Origin: Spongiicolonus versatilis
GTDB lineage: Bacteria; Pseudomonadota; Gammaproteobacteria; Arenicellales; Spongiicolonaceae
Assembly: GCA_028286165.1 (NCBI GenBank)
Contig: JAPYMU010000114.1
Span: 1 to 16,680 of the forward strand
Length of the DNA stretch: 16,680 nt
Reading direction: 5' to 3'
The position numbers were made by a program, and so were the translations under genes. How positions within the stretch are numbered: position 1 is the stretch's first letter; each line of letters begins with the position of its first letter. Positions 7,041 through 13,881 of this stretch are shown one piece after another. The notes under the pieces are model-generated. The model saw only the letters and a list, made by a program, of their open reading frames with translations, made no database searches and was not told the origin of the DNA.

Positions 7041-8960
7041 ATGAGTCAAACGCAAAACAAAACCAAAAACAAAACCAAGACCGGCGGCAAAAAAACCACG
7101 GCAAAAAACGGCGCGCAGAATTTCCAGTTTGAGGCCGAGGTGCAGCAACTTCTGAAGTTGATGATTCACTCGCTCTACACGCACAAGGATGTTTTTTTGC
7201 GCGAGTTAATTTCCAACGCCTCGGACGCCTGCGACAAGTTGCGCTTTGCCGCCCTCACCGACGGTGCGCTGAAATCCGAGGCGGGCGAGCCGCTGATTCG
7301 CATCCGCCACGATGAAAAACAGCGCACCATCAGCGTCAGCGACAACGGCATCGGCATGAGCCGCGACGAAGTGATGGACAACATCGGCACCATCGCGCGC
7401 TCCGGCACCAAAAGATTTCTGGAAGCGGCGCAGGCGAAAAAGGGCGACGACCTGAGCCTCATCGGCCAGTTCGGCGTCGGCTTTTATTCAGCGTTCATGG
7501 TGGCGGAGAAAGTGGAACTGTGGACGCGCCGCGCCGGCCGCGGCGCTGGCGAAGCGGTGAAGTGGAGTTCCGACGGCGGGGGTTACACCATGGAAAGCGC
7601 GCGGCGTGAACAGCACGGCACCGAAGTTGTGCTCCACCTGCGGCGCGACGAAAAACAATTTCTGGACGGCGGGCGCCTGCGCGGCATCATCGCCCGCTAC
7701 TCCGACCACATTTCCATCCCCATTGAAATGCCGGCGCCGGGCAGGGACGGCGCGTGGGAGGCGGTGAACAAAGGCGCGGCGTTGTGGACGCGGCCGCGCC
7801 GGGAAATCAGCGCGCAGGACTACAACAATTTTTACGCCGCCCTGAGCATGGACGCGCAGCCGCCGGCGGCGGTGGTGCACAACCGGGTGGAGGGCCGGAT
7901 GGATTACATCTCGCTGTTTTTTATTCCGGCGGCGGCGCGGTTTGACATGTTTGACCCGGAGGAGCGGCGCGGGGTGAAACTGTACGTGCGGCGCATTTTC
8001 ATTCTGGAGGACAGCCGGCTTCTGCTGCCGCGCTACCTGCGCTTTGTGCGCGGCGTGGTTGACGCCGCCGACCTGCCGCTGAATGTGTCGCGCGAATTTC
8101 TGCAGCAGGACCGCGGCATCGACACCATGCGCAAAGCATGCGCAAAAAGAATTCTCACCGAGTTAAAACGCATCGCCGGCAAGGATGCGGAAAAATACCA
8201 GGCGCTGTGGAATGAATACGGCGCGGTGCTGAAGGAAGGGCTGGTGGAGGATCCGGACAACGCGCCGCTGCTGCTGGAACTCGCGCGCTTCGCCACCACC
8301 GCAGGCGATTCCGCACAGCAGAACGTGTCCCTCGCCGAATACACCCGGCGCATGCCGTTCCACCAGAAGGCGGTTTATTACATCACCGCCCAGTCCCACG
8401 CCGCCGCCCGGGGCTCGCCGCATCTGGAAATCTTTCGCAAGAAAAACACCGAGGTTCTGCTGCTGAGCGACGCCGTGGACGAGTGGCTGGTGGCGCATGT
8501 GCCGGCGTTTCAGGACCACCCGCTGAAGTCGGTGGCGCATGGCGAAGTGGACCTGGCCGGTGACGGCGGCAAGGGCGCGGCCGGGGACAACGTTCTTGCC
8601 CCGGAGGTGCTGGCAAAACTCAAAGAACTGCTCGGCGGCAAGGTGAAAGCCGTCACCGCCAGCGGCCGCTTGACGGATTCACCGGCCTGCCTGGTGGCCG
8701 ATGCGCATGAGGTGGGCGGCAACATGAAGCGCATCCTCGGCCAACTCGGCCAGGAACTGCCCGACTCCAAGCCCATCATGGAACTCAACCCGGCCCACCC
8801 GCTGGTTAAACAACTCAGCGTGGACAACGCCGACCTCGCCGACTGGGCCGAGGTGCTGTTCAGCCAGGCCGCGCTGAGCGAAGGCGCCGCCCTCGCCGAA
8901 CCGGCCGCATATGTGCGCAAGGTGAACGCGCTGTTGACGCGGGGAGTGCTGCGGGGGTGA
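7041..8960 (+). CDS. htpG: Molecular chaperone HtpG (bacterial Hsp90)
   Basis: ATP-dependent dimeric chaperone of the cytoplasm; 639 residues against 624 in E. coli. The N-terminal GHKL ATPase domain starts after a lysine-rich tail: LRELISNASDACDKLRF holds the catalytic Glu and nucleotide Asn, DNGIGM binds adenine, and GTIARSGT and GQFGVGFYSAFMV form the lid and glycine loop. The middle domain carries HNRVEG, LYVRRIFI and RFVRGVVDAADLPLNVSRE, with the conserved gamma-phosphate-contacting Arg in the last segment. The C-terminal dimerisation domain contains RLTDSPACLV and ends in a normal position. There are no deletions, unlike ClpB in the same window. The first 28 or so residues are unusual: nearly all Gln, Asn, Lys and Thr, with a tandem NKTK repeat, from A-rich codons. 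The gene has its own promoter and ribosome-binding site. Confidence 0.98.
   Translation: MSQTQNKTKNKTKTGGKKTTAKNGAQNFQFEAEVQQLLKLMIHSLYTHKDVFLRELISNASDACDKLRFAALTDGALKSEAGEPLIRIRHDEKQRTISVSDNGIGMSRDEVMDNIGTIARSGTKRFLEAAQAKKGDDLSLIGQFGVGFYSAFMVAEKVELWTRRAGRGAGEAVKWSSDGGGYTMESARREQHGTEVVLHLRRDEKQFLDGGRLRGIIARYSDHISIPIEMPAPGRDGAWEAVNKGAALWTRPRREISAQDYNNFYAALSMDAQPPAAVVHNRVEGRMDYISLFFIPAAARFDMFDPEERRGVKLYVRRIFILEDSRLLLPRYLRFVRGVVDAADLPLNVSREFLQQDRGIDTMRKACAKRILTELKRIAGKDAEKYQALWNEYGAVLKEGLVEDPDNAPLLLELARFATTAGDSAQQNVSLAEYTRRMPFHQKAVYYITAQSHAAARGSPHLEIFRKKNTEVLLLSDAVDEWLVAHVPAFQDHPLKSVAHGEVDLAGDGGKGAAGDNVLAPEVLAKLKELLGGKVKAVTASGRLTDSPACLVADAHEVGGNMKRILGQLGQELPDSKPIMELNPAHPLVKQLSVDNADLADWAEVLFSQAALSEGAALAEPAAYVRKVNALLTRGVLRG
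7056..7079 (+). repeat. 12-bp tandem duplication in the htpG N-terminal tail
   Basis: Two adjacent copies of the 12-mer AACAAAACCAAA (the second ends in G instead of A) encode NKTK-NKTK at residues 6-13. The whole stretch 7044-7110 is A-rich in otherwise GC-rich sequence. Confidence 0.75.
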
Positions 8961-8977
8961 CGCCGGCGCCCGCGTCA
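8935..8977. terminator. Inverted repeat across the htpG and nucleotidyltransferase 3' ends
   Basis: TGACGCGGG (8935-8943) is the exact reverse complement of CCCGCGTCA (8969-8977), a 9-bp stem with a 25-nt GC-rich loop. It spans both convergent stop codons, which are only 14 bp apart. There is no T-run on either side, so it is not a canonical intrinsic terminator. It may still act as a two-way 3'-end or transcript-protecting structure. Confidence 0.3.
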
Positions 8978-10066
8978 GTCCGCCGCCTCCCGCGCATCTT
9001 CAATCCCCCGCGCTTCCGCCCCGCTTAGCGGCTTGCCGTTTTTGTCCACGCAGTTTTTCTGAAATACCACCGCGTCGCGCAAAGAGACGCCGGGCTTGAT
9101 GCGGGTGTACTCCAGCAGGATGCAGCGGTGAAGGTTTGCGCCGGACTGCAGGTGGCAGCCGTGGCCGATCCAGGCCGGGCCGGTGATGGTGCAGTGGGCC
9201 TCCACGCGCGCGCCGGCGCCGATGTAAACCGGGCCGGTGATATTTGCGCTGCGCCAGTCCACCGAGGCGTTCAGGCCGGTCCACACTTTGGGGTAGGTTT
9301 CCACGCCGGGCATGGCGCCGCCGCGCATGAGTTTCTGGCTGGTGGCCCAGTAGTCCTGCAGGTGGCCGATGTCCATCCACGTGAACGGCATGCGGATGGC
9401 GTTCAGCGGCAGGTTTTTTTGCAGGATGAGCGGAAACAAATCGGTGCCGATGTCAAAAAATTCCGCGGGCGGAATTAAATCCAGCACCTGCGGCTCAAAA
9501 ATGTAAACGCCGGTGTTGGCCAGGTTGGAGCGCGCTTCCCCGGCCGCGGGCTTTTCCTGAAACGACGACACCCGGCCGCCGTCGCCGCACACCACCACGC
9601 CGTAGTCGGACACCCGCTCCCGCGGCACTTCGCAGACCGCCAGACTGGCGATGCAGCCGGACTGCCAGTGCTTGCGCACCGCGGCGGTGAGGTCCAGATC
9701 CTCAAGCATGGTGTCGCCGCACACCACCAGAAAAGTGTCGTCAAAAAATCCGCTGTGGTCGTGAACTTTTTTCAGGCCGCCGGCCGAGCCCGCCGGCTCC
9801 GACACCATCTCGCCTTTGCGAATCGCGCCCTCAAAAGAGTAGCCGATCTCCGCCCCCCAGCGCCGGCCGTCGCCGAAGTAGCGCTCAATGATTTGCGGCA
9901 GGTAACTGACATTGACCATGATGCGGTTGAAGCCGTGCGCCACCAGTTGCTCCACCAGATACTCCATCACCGGCTTGCCAAGCAGCGGAATCATGGGTTT
10001 CGGCAGCGCGTAACTCAGCGGGCGCATGCGGGTTCCTTTCCCGGCGGCGAGAATCATGGCTTTCAT
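8975..10066 (-). CDS. Sugar-1-phosphate nucleotidyltransferase with C-terminal left-handed beta-helix
   Basis: Activates a sugar-1-phosphate with an NTP to give an NDP-sugar for cell-envelope polysaccharides. It has 363 residues. The N-terminal Rossmann-like domain starts with MKAMILAAGKGTRMRPL, the pyrophosphorylase signature G-x-G-T-R-x-R-P. It is followed by LPKPMIPLLGKP, VVCGDTMLEDLDL (metal Asp), SFQEKP (sugar-binding Glu-Lys), NTGVYIFEP and WMDIGHLQDYW. From about residue 265 the imperfect hexapeptide repeats (ITGPVYIGAGARVEAHCTIT..., IGHGCHLQSGA) form a short beta-helix. This layout fits the mannose-1-phosphate guanylyltransferase-like group, but the base and sugar cannot be fixed from sequence alone. 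It is too long and has the wrong tail for MurU. Start ATG 10066; no Shine-Dalgarno site is evident. It lies downstream of clpB on the same strand with its own promoter. Confidence 0.88.
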   Translation of the reverse strand: MKAMILAAGKGTRMRPLSYALPKPMIPLLGKPVMEYLVEQLVAHGFNRIMVNVSYLPQIIERYFGDGRRWGAEIGYSFEGAIRKGEMVSEPAGSAGGLKKVHDHSGFFDDTFLVVCGDTMLEDLDLTAAVRKHWQSGCIASLAVCEVPRERVSDYGVVVCGDGGRVSSFQEKPAAGEARSNLANTGVYIFEPQVLDLIPPAEFFDIGTDLFPLILQKNLPLNAIRMPFTWMDIGHLQDYWATSQKLMRGGAMPGVETYPKVWTGLNASVDWRSANITGPVYIGAGARVEAHCTITGPAWIGHGCHLQSGANLHRCILLEYTRIKPGVSLRDAVVFQKNCVDKNGKPLSGAEARGIEDAREAAD

Positions 10067-10099
10067 TGGGACGGCGAAATCGGCGGGGGTCGGCGCGGC

Positions 10100-10108
10100 A
10101 CTATAACA
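10100..10108 (-). promoter_or_regulatory. Extended -10 promoter of the nucleotidyltransferase gene
   Basis: On the minus strand TGTTATAGT gives TG, one base, TATAGT (five of six). It is almost the same nonamer as at argH. Here the ATG lies 33 nt downstream of the hexamer, so a leader of about 27 nt is expected. Confidence 0.5.
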
Positions 10109-10111
10109 CGC

Positions 10112-10137
10112 CGCCGCCGCCGGTGGACGCGGCGGCG
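10112..10137 (-). terminator. GC hairpin after clpB (weak terminator candidate)
   Basis: A 9-bp perfect stem (10112-10120 pairing with 10129-10137) with an 8-nt loop lies 16 bp past the clpB stop. It has no U-tract. The surrounding CCG/CGG triplet repeats could form this pairing by chance. Confidence 0.25.
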
Positions 10138-10152
10138 GGCGGCGGCGGGTAC

Positions 10153-12447
10153 TTAATTGGCGGTGAAGGTGAGGGCGCCGTTTTTGACGCCCACCTTGAC
10201 CGTGTCCCCGGCCGCAAAATGGCCGGCCAGCATCCCGCGCGCCAGCGGGTTTTCCACCTCATTCTGAATCACCCGCCGCAGCGGCCGCGCGCCAAACACC
10301 GGGTCAAAGCCGGCGTCGGCCAGTTTGTCCAGCGCTTTGCCGTCCAGTTGCAGGCCGAGGCCGCGCTCCTGCATGCGCCGCCGCAATTCGCCGATTTGCA
10401 TCTCGGCAATGCTGCGCACCATGCCGCGCGCCAGCGGATGAAACACCACCAACTCGTCCACCCGGTTCAAGAACTCCGGGCGAAAATGCGCGGCGACAAT
10501 GCCGAGCACCGTCTTGCGCACCTCGCCGGCGCGGCCCTGCTCGGCCAGTTCCTGAATCTCCGCCGAGCCCAGGTTGGAGGTCATGATGATCACCGTGTTC
10601 CGGAAATCCACGGTGCGCCCCTGGCCGTCGGTGAGGCGGCCGTCGTCCAGCACCTGCAGCAGGATGTGGAACACTTCCGGATGCGCCTTCTCCACTTCAT
10701 CCAGCAGGATGACGGCGTACGGCCGCCGCCGCACCGCTTCGGTGAGGTGGCCGCCCTCCTCGTAGCCCACATAGCCCGGCGGCGCGCCGATTAAACGCGC
10801 CACCGAATGCTTTTCCATGAATTCCGACATGTCCACGCGGATCAGCGCGTCTTCACTGTCAAACACAAACGCCGCCAGCGCCTTGCTGAGTTCGGTTTTG
10901 CCGACGCCGGTGGGGCCGAGAAACAAAAAGGAACCGTACGGCCGCCCCGGATCCGACAGCCCGGCGCGCGAGCGGCGAATGGCGTTGGCCACCGCGCTCA
11001 CCGCCTCGTCCTGGCCGACAACGCGGCGGTGAAGTTCCCGCTCCATGCGCAGCAACTTTTCTTTTTCGCCCTCCAACATGCGCGCCACCGGAATGCCGGT
11101 CCAGTGCGACACCACCTCGGCGATTTCCTCGTCGGTGACGCGGTTGCGCAGCAGTTTCATCTCCTTTTCTTTGGCCTGTGCCGCGCCGCCCAGGCGTTTT
11201 TCCAGCGCCGGAATGACGCCGTACTGCAACTCCGACAGGCGCGCCAGGTCGCCGGCGCGGTGCGCGGTTTTCATTTCTTCGCGCGCGCGGTCCAACTCCT
11301 CCTTGGCCTGCTGCACATCCTGCACCTCGGCCTTTTCCGCTTTCCACACTTCATCCAGGTCGGCGTATTCTTTTTCCAGTTTGCCGATCTCCTGTTCAAT
11401 GCCGCCGAGCCGCTTTTGCGAGGCCGGGTCTTTTTCCTTGCGCAGCGCCTCGCGCTCGATTTTCAATTGAATGATGCGCCGGTCCAGTTTGTCCATGGGC
11501 TCCGGGCGCGAGTCGATTTCCATGCGGATGCGGCTGGCCGCCTCGTCCACCAGGTCGATGGCCTTGTCCGGCAGGCGGCGGTCGGTGATGTAGCGGCCGG
11601 ACAACGTGCCGGCGGCGACAATCGCCGGGTCGGTGATGTCCACGCCGTGGTGCACCTCGTATTTTTCCTTGAGGCCGCGCAGGATGGCGATGGCGTCCGC
11701 CACCGCCGGCTCGCGCACCATCACTTTCTGAAAGCGCCGCTCCAGGCCGCGCAGGCCTTCCGGCACCTCGCCGTTGACAATGCGCTGGGCGAGGCCCTCC
11801 ACGATGGCGGTCTTGCCGACGCCGGGTTCGCCGATGAGCACCGGGTTGTTTTTGGTGCGCCGCTGCAGCACCTGCACGGTGCGGCGGATTTCGTCGTCGC
11901 GGCCGATGATGGGGTCCAGTTTGCCGCCGCCGGCGCGCTCGGTGAGGTCGACGGTGTAACGTTTAAGCGCGTCGCGCTTTTCCTCGGCGCCGGCGTCGTC
12001 CACCGCGCCGCCGCCGCGCACGTTATCAACCGCCTGCTCCACCGCGCTTGCGATCAGGTTGGCGCGGCGCAGAATGCGGCCGAGTTCACCCTTGTCCTTG
12101 AGCGCGGCCAGCAGAAACATCTCGCTGGCGATGAAACTGTCGCCGCGCTTTTGCGCAAACTTGTCGCACAGGTTAAGCAGCCCGGCCAGGTCGCGCGACA
12201 GGTGAATCTCGCCGCCGTCCTGGGCCACCGTCGGCAGCCGCGCCAGCGCCTCCTCCACCTGCGCGCGCACCCGGCCGCCGTCGCCGCCGGCGCGGTTGAT
12301 CAGCGCGGCGACGCCGCTGTCGTCACCGTCCAGCAGCGCAAGCATCAGGTGCAGCGGTTCAATGAAGGCGTGGTCGCGCCCGGCCGCCATGCTCTGGGCG
12401 TCGGCCAGGGCGTTTTGCAATCGCGATGTCAGTCGTTCCATTCTCAT
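10153..12447 (-). CDS. clpB: Chaperone ClpB with a 94-residue in-frame deletion in NBD1
   Basis: ClpB is a hexameric AAA+ disaggregase that works with DnaK. This copy has 764 residues against 857 in E. coli. Intact parts are the N-domain (1-145), NBD1 Walker A GEPGVGKT (206-213, Lys 212 as in E. coli), the long coiled-coil middle domain (about 315-430), WTGIPVARML, NBD2 Walker A GPTGVGKT (Lys 517), pore loop PPGYVGYEEGG (Tyr 559), Walker B LLDEVEKAH (Glu 584) and GARPLRR. Between Gly 234 (VPEGLRG) and Leu 235 (LERRFQK) the family has 94 further residues. These include the NBD1 pore loop KYRGEFEERL (Tyr 251), Walker B FIDELH (Glu 279) and sensor 1 (T315). NBD2 positions equal the E. coli numbers minus exactly 94 (611, 653, 678). 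The frame stays open, and the arginine fingers survive at 237-238. Start ATG 12447 (MRMERLT) matches the family. An RpoH-type promoter precedes it. Confidence 0.95.
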   Translation of the reverse strand: MRMERLTSRLQNALADAQSMAAGRDHAFIEPLHLMLALLDGDDSGVAALINRAGGDGGRVRAQVEEALARLPTVAQDGGEIHLSRDLAGLLNLCDKFAQKRGDSFIASEMFLLAALKDKGELGRILRRANLIASAVEQAVDNVRGGGAVDDAGAEEKRDALKRYTVDLTERAGGGKLDPIIGRDDEIRRTVQVLQRRTKNNPVLIGEPGVGKTAIVEGLAQRIVNGEVPEGLRGLERRFQKVMVREPAVADAIAILRGLKEKYEVHHGVDITDPAIVAAGTLSGRYITDRRLPDKAIDLVDEAASRIRMEIDSRPEPMDKLDRRIIQLKIEREALRKEKDPASQKRLGGIEQEIGKLEKEYADLDEVWKAEKAEVQDVQQAKEELDRAREEMKTAHRAGDLARLSELQYGVIPALEKRLGGAAQAKEKEMKLLRNRVTDEEIAEVVSHWTGIPVARMLEGEKEKLLRMERELHRRVVGQDEAVSAVANAIRRSRAGLSDPGRPYGSFLFLGPTGVGKTELSKALAAFVFDSEDALIRVDMSEFMEKHSVARLIGAPPGYVGYEEGGHLTEAVRRRPYAVILLDEVEKAHPEVFHILLQVLDDGRLTDGQGRTVDFRNTVIIMTSNLGSAEIQELAEQGRAGEVRKTVLGIVAAHFRPEFLNRVDELVVFHPLARGMVRSIAEMQIGELRRRMQERGLGLQLDGKALDKLADAGFDPVFGARPLRRVIQNEVENPLARGMLAGHFAAGDTVKVGVKNGALTFTAN

Positions 12448-12455
12448 TTTTTTAT

Positions 12456-12483
12456 AAATGGGGCGCGGCGGCGGCGATTCAAG
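12456..12483 (-). promoter_or_regulatory. RpoH (sigma-32) heat-shock promoter of clpB
   Basis: On the minus strand CTTGAAT (12483-12477), a 13-bp spacer and CCCCATTT (12463-12456) match the E. coli sigma-32 consensus CTTGAAA-N(11-16)-CCCCATnT with a single mismatch. clpB is a classic sigma-32 target. Eight bases separate the -10 from the ATG, so the transcript would have almost no 5' leader. The -35 half lies within the divergent hisN promoter region. Confidence 0.85.
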
Positions 12484-12490
12484 GCGCGGT

Positions 12491-12496
12491 TATAAT
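12491..12496 (+). promoter_or_regulatory. Consensus -10 element of hisN (leaderless spacing)
   Basis: A perfect TATAAT ends 6 nt before ATG 12503, so the expected transcription start falls on or next to the A of the start codon. No -35 hexamer and no Shine-Dalgarno sequence are present. It is divergent from, and interleaved with, the clpB heat-shock promoter in a 55-bp gap. Confidence 0.65.
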
Positions 12497-12502
12497 GCAG
12501 CC

Positions 12503-13315
12503 ATGAGCGCCGCGCAGGAATACCGGCCGCACCTGGCCCTGGCCCATGCCCTCGCCGACCGCGCGCGCGAAATTGTGCTGCCGTTTTTTCACGCGCCGCA
12601 AACCCGCCTCAGTGCCGGGCGCAAAGCCGACCGCAGCCCGGTCACCCAGGCCGACCGCCAGGCCGAGCAGGCCATGCGCGCCATGATTGCCGATGCGTTC
12701 CCCGAACACGGCGTGATTGGCGAAGAGTTTGGCGGCGGCGACTCCGGGAACGGCGGCGATGGCGGACTCACCTGGTGCATCGACCCCATTGATGGCACCC
12801 GCGCCTTCCTCAGCGGCCGGCCCACGTTCGGAACTCTTATTGCGCTGCTGCAAAATGGTGAACCGGTGCTCGGAATCGTTGACATGCCGCGCCTGGATGA
12901 ACGCTGGGTGGGCGTGGCTGGTGAACCGACGTTGCGAAACGGTGAACCGTGCCGCGCACTTGCCGCCGGCGCCCTGGCAGATGCCACGTTGCTGTGCACT
13001 TCCGCCGAGATGTTTGGCGCCGCCGAGCGGCCGCGCTTTGATGCATTGCGCGGCCGGGTGGCGGAGGCCGGTTTCGGCACCGACTGTTACGGTTACGCGC
13101 TGCTTGCTTCCGGTTTTGTGGACATCGTGATGGAGGCCGGCCTGGCGCCCTACGATTTTGCCGCGCTGGTGCCGGTGGTGGAAGGCGCCGGCGGCTGCAT
13201 CAGCGACTGGAGCGGCGCGCCGCTGGCGGTGGCCGGCGCGCAAAAAAACCACACGGTACTGGCCTGCGCCGGCAAAGAATTGCACGCGCTGGCGCTGGCG
13301 GCGATTGCGCGGTGA
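12503..13315 (+). CDS. hisN: Inositol-monophosphatase-family phosphatase, probably histidinol-phosphatase HisN
   Basis: A metal-dependent phosphomonoesterase of 270 residues. It has the family's metal-binding motifs: GEE at 73-75, DPIDGT at 94-99, and the C-terminal Asp in GLAPYDFAALVPVVEGAGG (about 220-238). The exact forms DPIDGTRAFLSGRPTFGTLIAL and PYDFAALVPVVEGAGG are typical of the HisN branch, which dephosphorylates histidinol phosphate in histidine synthesis. The SuhB and CysQ branches differ there. No other his gene is in view, so the substrate is family inference. A glycine-rich insert (GGGDSGNGGDGG, 77-88) follows the GEE motif. ATG 12503 is chosen because a perfect -10 ends 6 nt before it; the in-frame ATG at 12458 would lie upstream of that promoter. 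The TGA overlaps the GTG start of the next gene. Confidence 0.85.
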   Translation: MSAAQEYRPHLALAHALADRAREIVLPFFHAPQTRLSAGRKADRSPVTQADRQAEQAMRAMIADAFPEHGVIGEEFGGGDSGNGGDGGLTWCIDPIDGTRAFLSGRPTFGTLIALLQNGEPVLGIVDMPRLDERWVGVAGEPTLRNGEPCRALAAGALADATLLCTSAEMFGAAERPRFDALRGRVAEAGFGTDCYGYALLASGFVDIVMEAGLAPYDFAALVPVVEGAGGCISDWSGAPLAVAGAQKNHTVLACAGKELHALALAAIAR

Positions 13316-13881
13316 AAATTTTTCCCGCCGCCCTCACCCTCACCGCCGCCGCTGTCGTCGCCCTCGGCGCGGCGCCCCCGCCCTCGGCGGCGGCGCAGGA
13401 TGACCCGCGGCTGGATGCGCTGTTTGCCGAGTTGCAATTAAATCTTGAACGCGCCCGCGCCCGGGAAGTGACGCGGCAAATCTGGCAACTGTGGACCGAA
13501 AACGACAACGCCGAAGTGACCGCGCGCATGACTGATGCCGCGCGCGCCATGTCGCAGCGACGTTTCGGCGGCGCGCTGCGCCAATTGAACCGCGTCGTCA
13601 CCCTCGCGCCGGATTACGCCGAAGGCTGGAACCGCCGCGCCACCGTCCACTACATGATGGGCGAATACGGGCACTCCATCGCCGATGTTAAAAAAACCCT
13701 GCAACTGGAGCCGCGCCACTTCGGCGCGCTGTCCGGGCTGGGATTAATTTACATCGCGCTGGAACAATACGCCGCCGCCCTCGCCGCTTTGGAAAACGCG
13801 CTCAAGCACAACCCCCATCTGGACGGCGTGAAACAAAATATTGAATTCGTCACCCGCAAGTTATACGGCGACCCGACTTAA
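13312..13881 (+). CDS. Secreted TPR-repeat protein
   Basis: The 189-residue product starts with a signal peptide: MK, a hydrophobic core ALTLTAAAVVALGAA, and a probable cut after SAAA (about residue 28), so it is likely periplasmic. An N-terminal helical segment (30-65) precedes about three tetratricopeptide repeats at roughly 69-102, 103-136 and 137-170. Typical spacing residues are seen in YAEGWNRRATVHYMMGEYGHSI and ALSGLGLIYIALEQYAAALAAL. TPRs bind partner proteins; no specific role can be named. The start is GTG 13312, overlapping the hisN TGA (GTGA), so it is probably coupled to hisN. Its stop TAA at 13879-13881 overlaps the stop of the convergent esterase gene. Confidence 0.82.
   Translation: MKIFPAALTLTAAAVVALGAAPPPSAAAQDDPRLDALFAELQLNLERARAREVTRQIWQLWTENDNAEVTARMTDAARAMSQRRFGGALRQLNRVVTLAPDYAEGWNRRATVHYMMGEYGHSIADVKKTLQLEPRHFGALSGLGLIYIALEQYAAALAALENALKHNPHLDGVKQNIEFVTRKLYGDPT

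Noticed and set aside
8975..10066. Nucleotidyltransferase as GlmU or MurU
   Set aside because: GlmU is about 450 residues with a long acetyltransferase helix. MurU is about 220 residues with no helix and normally sits next to the AmgK kinase, which is absent here.
10153..12447. Reading the short ClpB as the natural short isoform, or as ClpA or ClpC
   Set aside because: The natural short form starts inside the gene and lacks the N-domain, which is present here. The long middle domain and residue-level match exclude ClpA and ClpC.
10807..12495. 562-codon open frame on the plus strand
   Set aside because: Antisense shadow of clpB, rich in Arg, His and Gln, with no domain.
12857..12955. Three copies of GGTGAACCG within 100 bp of hisN
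   Set aside because: They encode GEP in normal protein sequence at uneven spacing; no repeat structure or mobile element is indicated.
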